This document shows, piece by piece, positions 5,674 through 12,781 of a stretch of DNA of 21,521 nucleotides. A model generated the notes under the pieces. The model saw nothing but the letters and a program-made list of their open reading frames with translations, was not told where the DNA came from and did no database searches. This DNA comes from Thermoplasmata archaeon (lineage in GTDB: Archaea; Thermoplasmatota; Thermoplasmata; Thermoplasmatales; Thermoplasmataceae), in NCBI GenBank assembly GCA_021797265.1, contig JAJZZZ010000007.1, forward strand, positions 1 through 21,521. Direction: 5' to 3'. Each line of letters begins with the position of its first letter. The stretch's first letter is position 1. A program made the position numbers and the translations under genes.

Positions 5674-6417
5674 TTACTGTGCCACCATTAGCGGTATGCT
5701 GAACGTCAGCGCCAGAGATGAACCCATAACGCTGTTGGAAGCATCTACGCCAAGACCCACATAGACACTGTAATAGAATGTCTGTCCGGGTGCAAGTGTT
5801 GGTGCAATGTGCTGCACACCGTTTGATCCATACGCGAAGTCCCATCCTGTGTTATACGGTGACTGGCTCATTGATGCTATAAATGTTGCCAGTGTTTCAG
5901 GCGGGGCAAACTCACTTATCGGCAGGTATGCAGGTGCAAGCTGGAACTGGTCGCTGCTCGCATTGAAGACATATGCCTGCTGTGATACCCCGCTGGACGA
6001 TGTTTCAGTCGCGTTTATGAAGAAGTTAACGCCTGTTTCATTCAGTGCAAGTGTGGTGTTTCCTGAATTTGTCAGTGCAACCACAAACTTGACATAATGA
6101 CCGGGTGTAAGTCCCGCTGCCGATACACTATACGTGGCATTTGTGGTTATGTATGACTGGCTGCTTATCGTATAGTTAGCCGTGCTGCTGGTGACAGTCG
6201 TCGATCCCACTGTGACTGGATTCACTGACAGTGCATTCGTGCCATTGAAGTACACGGTCTGGTTATATGCGCTTGTAGCTGCGGTTACGGTAATCTTCTC
6301 TGTACTCACGTGTTCCCATGCAACTAAACCACCAACTGCGCCACCCACCATGGCTATGACAACTAACACTGCCAGAGCCTTGTGGGCACCTATTGCTGCT
6401 CCTAATTTTCCAAACAT
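5674..6417 (-). CDS. Secreted TasA/camelysin-like surface protein
   Basis: 247 residues. The N-terminus MFGKLGAAIGAHKALAVLVV plus a Gly-rich hydrophobic segment to about residue 34 looks like a SipW-type or TasA-type signal. The rest is beta-rich, Ser/Thr/Asn-rich, with many N-x-S/T sequons. The LTPGHYVKFVVALTNSGNTT stretch resembles the PGD-x-V-x-F-x-V-x-x-x-N-x-G-x-x-x motif of TasA/camelysin fibre proteins and archaeal bundling pilins. Homology is suggested, not shown. Its own SD (AAGGAG, 9 nt before ATG) and terminator imply an independently and perhaps strongly expressed structural protein. Confidence 0.7.
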   Translation of the reverse strand: MFGKLGAAIGAHKALAVLVVIAMVGGAVGGLVAWEHVSTEKITVTAATSAYNQTVYFNGTNALSVNPVTVGSTTVTSSTANYTISSQSYITTNATYSVSAAGLTPGHYVKFVVALTNSGNTTLALNETGVNFFINATETSSSGVSQQAYVFNASSDQFQLAPAYLPISEFAPPETLATFIASMSQSPYNTGWDFAYGSNGVQHIAPTLAPGQTFYYSVYVGLGVDASNSVMGSSLALTFSIPLMVAQ

Positions 6418-6448
6418 TTTTGTTTTCTCCTTTTGGCTCTCCTGTTTC

Positions 6449-6458
6449 GCCTTATGGC
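6449..6458 (-). promoter_or_regulatory. Hairpin-like leader upstream of the secreted protein
   Basis: Minus-strand GCC-ATAA-GGC followed 6 nt later by AGGAG, then a second AAGGAG close to the ATG. It resembles the repeated hairpin-SD leaders after 13200, but the loop is ATAA and the GGAG is not adjacent, so kinship is uncertain. Confidence 0.3.
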
Positions 6459-6470
6459 AGGCTCATTCAG

Positions 6471-6491
6471 CCGGAGTACGCCACTCTCCGG
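6471..6491 (-). other. Inverted repeat CCGGAG-N9-CTCCGG
   Basis: Perfect 6-bp stem with a 9-nt loop in the 86-bp gap between the zinc-finger gene (stop 6504) and the secreted-protein gene. No T-run follows, so RNA processing or an operator is as likely as termination. Confidence 0.35.
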
Positions 6492-6503
6492 GACAGGATT
6501 GGA

Positions 6504-6755
6504 TCATTCAGGCTCGGTTTCCTCATCAAGCAATTTCCCTGCTGCCTCCGGGACTGAGGCATGGTGCAGCACCAGCCTGCCGACCACGCCATTCCTCTCA
6601 TTGAACAGCCTCTGGTGAACCGATACTATGTGCTTAACAAAGTCGGCCTCATTCAGGAAATGTAGCTGGATGTCAGGGCCAAATACCATGATGCAGTATT
6701 TGCAGGGCTCCCCTCTGTAGTATCGGATCAGCTTGAACATCTTTGTCTCCACCAT
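6504..6755 (-). CDS. C2H2-like zinc-finger protein
   Basis: 83 residues. Cys18-x2-Cys21-x20-His42-x4-His47 makes a stretched C2H2 finger (CKYC...FVKHIVSVH), followed by a helical Glu-rich tail. ATG 6755 has GGTGAG 8 nt upstream. The inner ATG at residue 6, with GGAG 6 nt before it, is also possible. The short gap upstream has GATAC-type repeats that could be an operator. Probably a small DNA-binding regulator. Confidence 0.7.
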   Translation of the reverse strand: MVETKMFKLIRYYRGEPCKYCIMVFGPDIQLHFLNEADFVKHIVSVHQRLFNERNGVVGRLVLHHASVPEAAGKLLDEETEPE

Positions 6756-6789
6756 GTTTAACTCACCTTTGCTAATAAATCTTTGCAGT

Positions 6790-6824
6790 GATACTCTAAA
6801 AACAAATTTCGATACATCAGTATC
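6790..6824. promoter_or_regulatory. GATAC half-site cluster, possible operator
   Basis: GATAC at 6790 and 6811 (21 bp apart, two helical turns) and its complement GTATC at 6820. The last two form the palindrome GATAC-ATCA-GTATC upstream of the 6755 gene. Confidence 0.35.
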
Positions 6825-6829
6825 ATAAT

Positions 6830-7117
6830 TTATTTCACCTCTGTTGCCCAGCCACGCTCTAACAGGATTTTCCCCAATTTCTCCGGAACCCTAATCCTCT
6901 CCCCCGCCATGAGCCAGTAATTCTGATCGAACCACGCAATACCAATGGTTTCACGTGCCATCATCGTGATAAGGTCAGGTTCGGGTGGTTTCTGGGAAAT
7001 CTGGGTCGTGGTGCTGAAATTCTTTTGCACATCAACCTGTGGCTGTGGCGTGTCCTGAATGAATGATTCGAGTGCAGGCTGTGCTGCGGGCTTGTGTGGC
7101 GCTGCATTCCGCCTCAT
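6830..7117 (-). CDS. Small protein with GINS-B-like C-terminal segment
   Basis: 95 residues. The first half is Pro/Gln-rich and disordered. The second half (IGIAWFDQNYWLMAGERIRVPEKLGKILLERGWATEV, about 57-94) matches the general shape of the small B domain of archaeal GINS: strands, then V-P-x-x-x-A/G-x-x-L-x-x-R-G-x-A. This is weak pattern matching. Starts by ATGA overlap with the 508-residue protein, with GGAGG 10 nt upstream, so the two are probably made together and may work together in replication. Confidence 0.65.
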   Translation of the reverse strand: MRRNAAPHKPAAQPALESFIQDTPQPQVDVQKNFSTTTQISQKPPEPDLITMMARETIGIAWFDQNYWLMAGERIRVPEKLGKILLERGWATEVK

Positions 7118-8640
7118 TTGCCCTCTACCTCCTCAAAGAACCCCAGCACGTCATTCATGTTTGTTATGCCGTACCTGTTCCTGTTCTTCTCAACCAGCCC
7201 CCTCTTGATCAGTGCGTTCATTGTCTTCAGGACATCAGCCTCTTTCCAGTCTATGTCAGGCGGCAGCATCTTCACAAGCTCGGTGATTGTCCTGTCCTTT
7301 GTTGTGGAATTAAAGGTGCAGTCCAGCAGGTGCTTGACCAGATTAAGCTCATTCAGCACGCCCCTGTCCTCGTGCACAGGCGCCTGAGCAGGTGATGGCT
7401 CTGGCTTTTTCTCAGGCTCAGGCTGCGCCAGTTCCTTCGGCGGCGGAGTAGGGGTGGCAGGCTGTGCAGGTGGTGGTGGCGGCACTGGCGGTGGAAGTGG
7501 CGGGCTTGGCGGCACCTGTGTGTTTCCTTTGCCTAACACGGTGCCCATGTGGTCAAGGTAGCTGTCATGGTCATAGATGTGCCCATCCTGCCCATCCATG
7601 TAGAACATTCCGCTGTCGGGGTCATCAATGGTGTCTGATGTGGCTGTCAGCTTGAGGGAAGTGATCTCAACAGGCCCGATGCTCTCTATCTCGGCAACGA
7701 ACTCTGTCTTAACTTTGTCAAGCTCAGGGAACTTCTCTTTCAGGGCAGCCCAGTTCATATGCCAGAATCTTACGCTAACGCCGTATTTCTTCTCCACCAT
7801 TGAGTTCTTGTTCAGAAGGTAGGGCTCAAAGAACTGCCGGAGAACCCTTGGCTTAAGGTCGAATTTGTTTCCCAGCGACTGATAGACCTTGGATGGGACT
7901 TTCAGGATACCGCCAGTGGGCGTGTCAACAAGCCAGAAGAGTGACACGGCCACGCTCTTCATCCGCATCATGTCCTCTTCTGTCGGGTTGTCCACCACTC
8001 TGGCCTCTGCGATCTTTGACACCAGTTCCTCAACCACAGGCGGGGATAGCGGGTCCTCTATGGCTGATTTCATCTCTGCCTGCTCAAGCCATGCCGAAAG
8101 GAGTGTTTCCCAGTCGGGTGTGCTGAGCCTGACAACTTTCCTGAATGACGTGGCGTACCATATCTCAAATGCCTTTGGATCCCTGAAATCGTCATCAGTC
8201 ATCCTGAACACATTCCCATTCAGGTAAAGGTCTGCGCCGCCTGTTGGCCCATACATGACCATCCTCTCGAACTGGAACATGATGTCCAGCAGGTTCACGC
8301 CCCCTTCCATCTCGGCGACCTTTGAGTCTATGGCAGCCTGTATGTCCACAAGGATGTCATCGACTATGATCTGGTTGGAATATTCCCTGTTCAGGAAAGC
8401 CACAAGTTCGATCATCTTTCCTATGTCAAGCTCCACAGGCACCTTGGTGTTGCTGCCCGGAACGAGATCAGTGAGCGGAAATGTCTTCAGTTCATTCGCC
8501 CTTGCATCTATCTGATTATTCTTCTCAACCAGATAATCTATGTACAGACTCTGTTCTTTCTGGGTTTTCCTGATTCTTCCCATGATGTGGAAGGTAGGTA
8601 TCGCATTTTTATAATTCACATAAAATGTTGTCGTGTTCAT
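7114..8640 (-). CDS. Proline-linker protein with C-terminal winged-helix-like end, candidate replication protein
   Basis: About 508 residues. The largely alpha/beta N-terminal region contains FRDPKAFEIWYATSFRKVVR...TPDWETLLSAWLEQAE, which resembles segments next to primase/helicase modules, but I see no Walker A or primase triad. A proline-rich linker covers about residues 376-417. The last 80 residues (LNLVKHLLDC...VLKTMNALIKRGLVEKNRNRYGIT) read as a winged helix. The longest frame starts at GTG 8649. ATG 8640 fits better because GGAG lies 10 nt before it. Its position beside the iteron cluster favours an origin-binding or initiator role; this is inference. Confidence 0.7.
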   Translation of the reverse strand: MNTTTFYVNYKNAIPTFHIMGRIRKTQKEQSLYIDYLVEKNNQIDARANELKTFPLTDLVPGSNTKVPVELDIGKMIELVAFLNREYSNQIIVDDILVDIQAAIDSKVAEMEGGVNLLDIMFQFERMVMYGPTGGADLYLNGNVFRMTDDDFRDPKAFEIWYATSFRKVVRLSTPDWETLLSAWLEQAEMKSAIEDPLSPPVVEELVSKIAEARVVDNPTEEDMMRMKSVAVSLFWLVDTPTGGILKVPSKVYQSLGNKFDLKPRVLRQFFEPYLLNKNSMVEKKYGVSVRFWHMNWAALKEKFPELDKVKTEFVAEIESIGPVEITSLKLTATSDTIDDPDSGMFYMDGQDGHIYDHDSYLDHMGTVLGKGNTQVPPSPPLPPPVPPPPPAQPATPTPPPKELAQPEPEKKPEPSPAQAPVHEDRGVLNELNLVKHLLDCTFNSTTKDRTITELVKMLPPDIDWKEADVLKTMNALIKRGLVEKNRNRYGITNMNDVLGFFEEVEGK

Positions 8641-8641
8641 T

Positions 8642-8818
8642 TCAATCACTCTCCCTCACGGTGAACCTGTAAAATATTGGTTCAACCATTATTTTCTCTT
8701 TAACTTTATTTAATACTGACATATTTAATTCCCCCGATAGCTGTTCTCCGAGTTCTCCATTTAATATTCCACCCCTGTAATATAACCCCTTATTTTTCTC
8801 TTGAACCCCTATACGCAT
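8642..8818 (-). CDS. Short hypothetical protein next to the origin
   Basis: From ATG 8818, 58 residues (MRIGVQEKNKGLYYRGG...), ending 1 nt before the next gene's ATG and containing that gene's SD. A longer frame reaches 9061, but it runs through the iterons, which read as VT-x-VT-x-VT, so the extension is probably not protein. A shorter start at the inner ATG (residue 33) is possible, with GGGGGA 7 nt before it. No domain recognised. Confidence 0.4.
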   Translation of the reverse strand: MRIGVQEKNKGLYYRGGILNGELGEQLSGELNMSVLNKVKEKIMVEPIFYRFTVRESD

Positions 8819-8936
8819 GCATGGGAAAAAACTCAAGGAGCTAAGGGTCGCACACGTACCCATGTTCGAGATCACTACTGTTACTACTTCTGTTACCTCT
8901 CTGGATACAGTAAAACACGTATTCTCACAGAGGTTG

Positions 8937-8959
8937 GTAACAGAGGTAACACGAGTAAC
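8937..8959 (+). repeat. Left iteron triplet, 9-bp period
   Basis: Plus strand: three GTAAC cores at 8937, 8946 and 8955, exactly 9 bp apart. The first unit is GGTAACAGA. The same triplet recurs inverted at 9107-9129. Confidence 0.75.
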
Positions 8960-9106
8960 ACCAATAAAAAAATCCTGTATGAAATTTTTTCTCGCGCATG
9001 CGTATGCAGGTTTGGGCGAAGGGTCCATGACGAAAATCGACATGCTAAAATTCATCAGCACTCCCTTTCCAAAAAATTCGTGAAAACAACTTTAGGTGAA
9101 GGTGCT

Positions 9107-9129
9107 GTTACTTGTGTTACTTCTGTTAC
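9107..9129 (-). repeat. Right iteron triplet, inverted
   Basis: GTTAC cores at 9107, 9116 and 9125. Read on the minus strand they give GGTAACAGA-x-GTAACAC-x-AGTAACA, matching the left triplet at nearly every position, while the flanks have diverged. Confidence 0.75.
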
Positions 9130-9298
9130 CGCTAACTTACAGAACCGCTCTATGCCTGATTGGGGCGTGGTAACAGACTTTTTTTGACTTCTGATACCAA
9201 CTGTTACTGGGGCAGGAGAAAGGAACGAATATGATTTCAGTTTGCAAAGAAATGTTTGCAGGTGATTTCGATATTCGTACCATGCATGTGCAATGATC

Positions 9299-11023
9299 TC
9301 AGAGTTCATAAACCCTCCTGTTGTCCAGACTCATGATTGTGAGTGTATCATGACTGCGAGTCATTCCTGTGAAAAATATCCGGTGCTCCTCAGATGGGTT
9401 TTCTTCAAGTTTTTTCATTCCGGAGCCAGACAGATCGGTCACCAGCGCAACATTCCTCACCTCAAGCCCCTTGGATGCATGGATCGTGTCCACACGCACA
9501 ACATCCGGCGGTGTTATTATCTTGCCCAGCCAAGGCTCCATGACTGTTTTCTTGTTGACTGACACCTCAAGCCCTCTGTAGAGATCCGCTGCAGTCATTG
9601 GCTTCTGCAGGATGTACTCTGTTGAGAACTGCCCGTAAAGACCTGTGGAATACTGCCTGATGACCTTATCCCCATTGCCGCTGGTGAGGTCTGACTTCAC
9701 GCCACGGGCAAAATAGTGCGTTGGCAGGTACTGGGCCAGAATGGTTAGGTCTCTGAGGTCATTGTGCGGATACCGGGCAAGCGCATTGTTGACGGCAATC
9801 AGGTCATTATCCCAAGGCGACAGCCACCTGTGCCTGTCATTGATGGGCAGGAACGGCACGCCAAGCGACATGAGTGTGGAGCCGATCCTTCTGGCCGTGA
9901 ATTTGGTGCGGCACAGTATCCATTTGGCACCCTCAAGCCTGAGAAACAGGTCGATGGGCTGCCTGAACACTTTCCCCTCTGTACCATTCCCGGTGTATTT
10001 CACGTTCTCATGCTTGTCAACCCTGCTGACAAGCATATCCGAGAGGCTCTTGATGGATTCAGGCAGCCGCCATGATTTTGTCAGGTGGAACACCCTGTAC
10101 CGATCTCTCCTAGCAAGAAGCTCCTCTACGCTGGCGCCCCTGAATGTGTAGATTGTCTGCATGTCATCCCCTGCCAGCACAAGGGAATCCGCAACCTCGG
10201 CAATCTTGTCCACTATCCGCCACATGAGCGGCGTCAGGTCCTGCGACTCATCCACTATGAGCAGGGGCACCGGGTGGAACTCAAGGTTGAGCCCCTCTGT
10301 GAGAATGTCTATGTAGTCATGCTTCCCGGTGCTCTCCTTCATCTTCTCATACTGCTCCGCAACATACCCGACGTCAAACTCTGATGTCTGGAATAATGCG
10401 TCAAGCGTTGCCTGCGGCACACCGCTCTTCAGAATGTAATAGGCTTCAAGGAACCGTGAGAAGTCATCCTCGCCGTCCTGTTCAGCGTCATAGGAGTTGG
10501 GGTCATCAGTGGTGCTGAACCCCATGGCTCTGGCAAACTCCTTGAGGTCTTTGCTGCCAAGGTAATCGCTGTGCTCATCCACCGGGGAATATTTCCATCC
10601 CAAGAATTTGGAAAGCACCGAGTGGAACGTTCCGACCATGGCTCCCTTGGGCAGGGCGAACCTGTTGCGTGCATCCTGAGCCATGCTCTTGCTGTACGTG
10701 AGGTACATTATCCGGTAAGGCGACCCGCCCTGCTCCAGATACTGCTTTATGAGTGAATTGATGGTGTAGGTCTTTCCAGTGCCGGGGCGCCCAAAGATGA
10801 TATTTCTCCGGTCAAGCTCAGCGAGATGGAGCACCCTCTGTATTTCAAGCGCTGCCGTCAGTAGCCACCGTTCCTCTGGTGTTTCCTCTGCAGGTCGGAG
10901 AAATAATCGGCGCGATGGTACTGCCTCATGTGCGCCTTTAGTTCCCTGCCTGAACTGAATGTCACCACACGCCCCAGCTTCATGCACTTGTTGCAGACGT
11001 GTGCAGGCCTCATTTCTTCGCAC
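9299..11023 (-). CDS. UvrD/Rep-type superfamily 1 DNA helicase
   Basis: Complete SF1A motif set (numbering from the longest frame): Walker A GRPGTGKT (78-85), then TFHS (motif Ic-like), LLIVDESQDLTPL (motif II), LAGDDMQTIYTFRGA (III), LTKSWRLPESI (IV), VDTIHASKGLE (V) and RIFFTGMTRSHDTL (VI). ATP-driven 3'-5' unwinding is expected for the family. The frame is drawn to GTG 11023, but its first 54 codons overlap a clear zinc-finger gene in another frame. The true start is probably CTG 10861 or GTG 10834, giving about 511-520 residues, short for UvrD (about 700). Last gene of the 12145 operon; likely the replication helicase of this element. Confidence 0.93.
   Translation of the reverse strand: MRRNEACTRLQQVHEAGACGDIQFRQGTKGAHEAVPSRRLFLRPAEETPEERWLLTAALEIQRVLHLAELDRRNIIFGRPGTGKTYTINSLIKQYLEQGGSPYRIMYLTYSKSMAQDARNRFALPKGAMVGTFHSVLSKFLGWKYSPVDEHSDYLGSKDLKEFARAMGFSTTDDPNSYDAEQDGEDDFSRFLEAYYILKSGVPQATLDALFQTSEFDVGYVAEQYEKMKESTGKHDYIDILTEGLNLEFHPVPLLIVDESQDLTPLMWRIVDKIAEVADSLVLAGDDMQTIYTFRGASVEELLARRDRYRVFHLTKSWRLPESIKSLSDMLVSRVDKHENVKYTGNGTEGKVFRQPIDLFLRLEGAKWILCRTKFTARRIGSTLMSLGVPFLPINDRHRWLSPWDNDLIAVNNALARYPHNDLRDLTILAQYLPTHYFARGVKSDLTSGNGDKVIRQYSTGLYGQFSTEYILQKPMTAADLYRGLEVSVNKKTVMEPWLGKIITPPDVVRVDTIHASKGLEVRNVALVTDLSGSGMKKLEENPSEEHRIFFTGMTRSHDTLTIMSLDNRRVYEL
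10858..11013 (-). CDS. C2H2 zinc-finger protein, 51 residues, overlapping the helicase frame
   Basis: Frame MRPAHVCNKCMKLGRV... with Cys7-x2-Cys10-x17-His28-x4-His33 (LKAHMRQYH), followed by a basic tail (LQRKHQRNGGY). ATG 11013 overlaps the upstream stop as ATGA, with GAGG 10 nt before it, the usual spacing here. The classical finger makes this frame more credible than the helicase frame over the same bases. Probably a DNA-binding accessory of the helicase operon. Confidence 0.65.
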   Translation of the reverse strand: MRPAHVCNKCMKLGRVVTFSSGRELKAHMRQYHRADYFSDLQRKHQRNGGY

Positions 11024-11177
11024 CCTCTTTTGGCCTCATTTTCATTCCGGGGAATAACGGTCCGAGACCAAGTGCTTCACTGAGATCCTTGCGCAGTTCC
11101 TCTACAGTTTCCTTCTGGATTGTAGTAATAAGGTTTTTAAAGTAATGTACCTTAGGTTTCTTGATGACTGGCTTCAT
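11010..11177 (-). CDS. Small hypothetical protein, 55 residues
   Basis: MKPVIKKPKVHYFKNLITTIQKE...: basic N-terminus, a central helix (KETVEELRKDLSEALG) and a basic end (KMRPKEGAKK). The frame is open to 11237, but ATG 11177 has GGGGGGAACCAT directly before it and leaves a 28-nt gap instead of a 32-nt overlap with the upstream gene, so I prefer it. Ends by ATGA overlap with the zinc-finger gene. Function unknown. Confidence 0.6.
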   Translation of the reverse strand: MKPVIKKPKVHYFKNLITTIQKETVEELRKDLSEALGLGPLFPGMKMRPKEGAKK

Positions 11178-11205
11178 ATGGTTCCCCCCGGTGCCGTTGT
11201 AGTAG

Positions 11206-11670
11206 TCATCTTTTATTTTCACCTTCCTTGGGAACAAAAGCCCTTATTTTGCTGTCATAATGGAACCCGGCAACCTTCATTGCGTCCCTGAGAACATTGA
11301 AGTTGCCCTCCTTCAGGTACTTCGTGGTTTCATAGCTGCTGCCTTTCCTCACCAGCCCGTACTTTTCAGTGAGCTTGTCCAGCAACTCCTTTCTTTTTGC
11401 TTCACTGAGTTCCACAGGCCCATCATCTGCCTTGGCATGCTGTGGTTCCCCGGTAGCTGACTGCACAACCTCGCCTGTGGTGCGGTTCTGTTTCCAGTAC
11501 ACAAAAGGCGATGTCATTTTCTCAAAGAATAACCTGAGCTTCTCGGCATTCACAGAACCATCCTTGATCTTCAGAAAATCATAGACCATGGCATAGTGCC
11601 GGTTCAGGTACTCCATATATTCCAACTCATCCTGCGGTATTCCGCTTATGCTTACCTCTGTCGCTATCAT
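11206..11670 (-). CDS. Hypothetical protein, 154 residues
   Basis: An acidic helical N-terminal part (DELEYMEYLNRHYAMVYDFLK) is followed by a polar linker at about 68-86, then a helical region (LSEAKRKELLDKLTEKYGLVRKG). The C-terminus FNVLRDAMKVAGFHYDSKIRAF resembles the small domain with L...G-x-x-Y/F-D-x-x-x-K/R-x-W/F found at the ends of some phage replication proteins (DUF5710-like). That resemblance is tentative. ATGA overlap with the zinc-finger gene before it. Confidence 0.65.
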   Translation of the reverse strand: MIATEVSISGIPQDELEYMEYLNRHYAMVYDFLKIKDGSVNAEKLRLFFEKMTSPFVYWKQNRTTGEVVQSATGEPQHAKADDGPVELSEAKRKELLDKLTEKYGLVRKGSSYETTKYLKEGNFNVLRDAMKVAGFHYDSKIRAFVPKEGENKR

Positions 11671-11972
11671 TGTTCTTCTCCCCCCATAAATTGCTCCGCC
11701 ATATCCTCTCGACCAATGGCTGTAAAATAATCCCTGCGGTGTGTGGCTATAAGATACCTCGCTGCCAGCGGGTTGGGCTTTATCCCGAACAACTCATAAT
11801 GAGCGCCCATCAGGTGCCCGACAAGTGTCCGTGGATCGTCAGTCCTGTAATGGCATCCTTTTATCTGGCAGTAGTACACAGGTGGAATTGAGTCAGCCAT
11901 TACCCGGTAATACTGCCATATGTCAGTTTTGTGCTCTTCTCTGGCACGCAGCGTGTCACCGGCAAAGATCAT
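11667..11972 (-). CDS. C2H2 zinc-finger protein, 101 residues
   Basis: Cys35-x4-Cys40-x12-His53-x4-His58 is a textbook C2H2 finger (CQIKGCHYRTDDPRTLVGH...). The helical tail contains LAARYLIATHRRDYF. Begins by ATGA overlap with the ribbon-helix-helix gene and ends by ATGA overlap with the next, so it is tightly coupled in the operon. An inner ATG at residue 25 is possible but would lose the overlap. Confidence 0.75.
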   Translation of the reverse strand: MIFAGDTLRAREEHKTDIWQYYRVMADSIPPVYYCQIKGCHYRTDDPRTLVGHLMGAHYELFGIKPNPLAARYLIATHRRDYFTAIGREDMAEQFMGGEEQ

Positions 11973-12145
11973 CTCTGCTGGCCCTCCTTGAGCCGCTCCA
12001 GTTCATCATGGTCATCCAAGAGTTGCTCCAAAAGCATCCCGAAGGTTTTCTTGTGCAACTCGTATCTCAGTACTTCTAATCTGTCATGCAGAGCCTTTGA
12101 AACTCTGATTGCAGTTACAGGTACAGCTTCGCCATCGGTCCTCAT
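11969..12145 (-). CDS. Ribbon-helix-helix DNA-binding protein
   Basis: 58 residues from ATG 12145. VPVTAIRVSKALHDRLEVLR forms strand plus helix A, and KKTFGMLLEQLLDDHDELERL forms helix B, typical of MetJ/Arc/CopG-type regulators (antitoxins, plasmid copy control). The TATA box centre is about 29 nt before ATG 12145, fitting a leaderless mRNA; ATG 12154 would be too close, and the longer frame to 12214 crosses the promoter. As first gene of the helicase operon it may autoregulate the operon or bind the iterons; both are inference. Confidence 0.75.
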   Translation of the reverse strand: MRTDGEAVPVTAIRVSKALHDRLEVLRYELHKKTFGMLLEQLLDDHDELERLKEGQQR

Positions 12146-12168
12146 TAATGACATTAACGACTTTGCCG

Positions 12169-12178
12169 GATATAAATT
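12169..12178 (-). promoter_or_regulatory. TATA box of the helicase operon
   Basis: Minus-strand AATTTATATC, about 27-29 nt from ATG 12145. It lies between the terminator of the preceding gene train and the first gene of the operon. Confidence 0.65.
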
Positions 12179-12253
12179 CTTTGATCGATACCCTGCATGG
12201 TCACATGATTGCATGACTGGTTCACAAGAAACACCGTGGTATGCCTGAAACGC

Positions 12254-12290
12254 AAAAAGGGGAAGCCCGCATATTGCGAACTTCCCCTTT
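12254..12290 (-). terminator. Terminator of the long small-gene train
   Basis: Minus strand AAAGGGGAAG (12290-12281) pairs with CTTCCCCTTT (12265-12256). Inside, CGCA-ATA-TGCG adds an inner stem. A T5 run follows. It lies about 40 nt after the last stop of the 21513-12332 train, with only the helicase-operon promoter beyond. The rest of 12291-12331 is A/T-rich without a gene. Confidence 0.75.
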
Positions 12291-12331
12291 CTATTTTCCT
12301 CTCCATTTTACCACAAAAAATTATTAAAAAT

Positions 12332-12781
12332 TTAACTGAACGTGTCCGGATCTATCGGCCCCCCCGGAGTCCAAATGCCCCTCGCTTCATTTATCTCATC
12401 AGTGATCTGGTTCCCCAATTCAACGATCATTCTCGCTATATCTTCTCTTGGGGACGCCAGTATCAGCTTTATGTTCTCACATTGTTCATTGAGGAGCAGT
12501 TTGAGGTCCTTAAGGCTGTTCCGGACACTCTGTTTCTTTGCTGTTTCAAGTGCTTGTGTGGCAAGACTGATCATCTTGCCGAAATATTCATCAATGTCCT
12601 TTTCTTCCACCCGGTCATATCCGGGCTTGTCGATATTTAGCTGGAACCATGTCCAAGCCAGAATCGACTTTATGTTGTTATATAGTTCCCTAAGTTCCTC
12701 GATTTTCGGGTCGACTGTCATCAGCCCGAAATTTGCTGCCACAGCCGTATCTTTTCCAGTTATCCTGTCAAAGAACTTCAT
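12332..12781 (-). CDS. Hypothetical helical protein, 149 residues
   Basis: Mostly long amphipathic helices (KIEELRELYNNIKSILAWTWFQ, MISLATQALETAKKQSVRNS, LKDLKLLLNEQCENIKLIL) with a short Gly/Pro tail (GIWTPGGPIDPDTF). No signal or membrane segment. The start overlaps the end of the preceding gene by 14 nt, the only gene in the train without a leader of its own apart from the two nearest the right edge. Function unknown. Confidence 0.7.
   Translation of the reverse strand: MKFFDRITGKDTAVAANFGLMTVDPKIEELRELYNNIKSILAWTWFQLNIDKPGYDRVEEKDIDEYFGKMISLATQALETAKKQSVRNSLKDLKLLLNEQCENIKLILASPREDIARMIVELGNQITDEINEARGIWTPGGPIDPDTFS

Larger units (their letters stand above)
8878..9207. other. Probable replication origin: dyad iteron array
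   Basis: GTAAC/GTTAC sites occur at 8880, 8892, three at 8937-8959, three at 9107-9129, then 9170 and 9203. The two triplets and the sites at 8892 and 9170 are placed symmetrically about 9033, to the base. A/T-rich tracts lie inside the dyad (8962-8991, 9069-9092). The 8819-9298 gap has no convincing gene and is flanked by the helicase operon and the candidate initiator. Iterons at a non-coding centre are typical of Rep-binding origins; no binding protein is identified. Confidence 0.65.

Noticed and set aside
8819..9309. Two minus-strand frames through the intergenic region (to 9061 and 9055-9309) with VT-x-VT-x-VT stretches
   Set aside because: The VT repeats are just the 9-bp-period GTTAC/GTAAC iterons read in frame. 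A period divisible by three keeps frames open; the repeats are arranged by DNA dyad symmetry rather than as a protein repeat.
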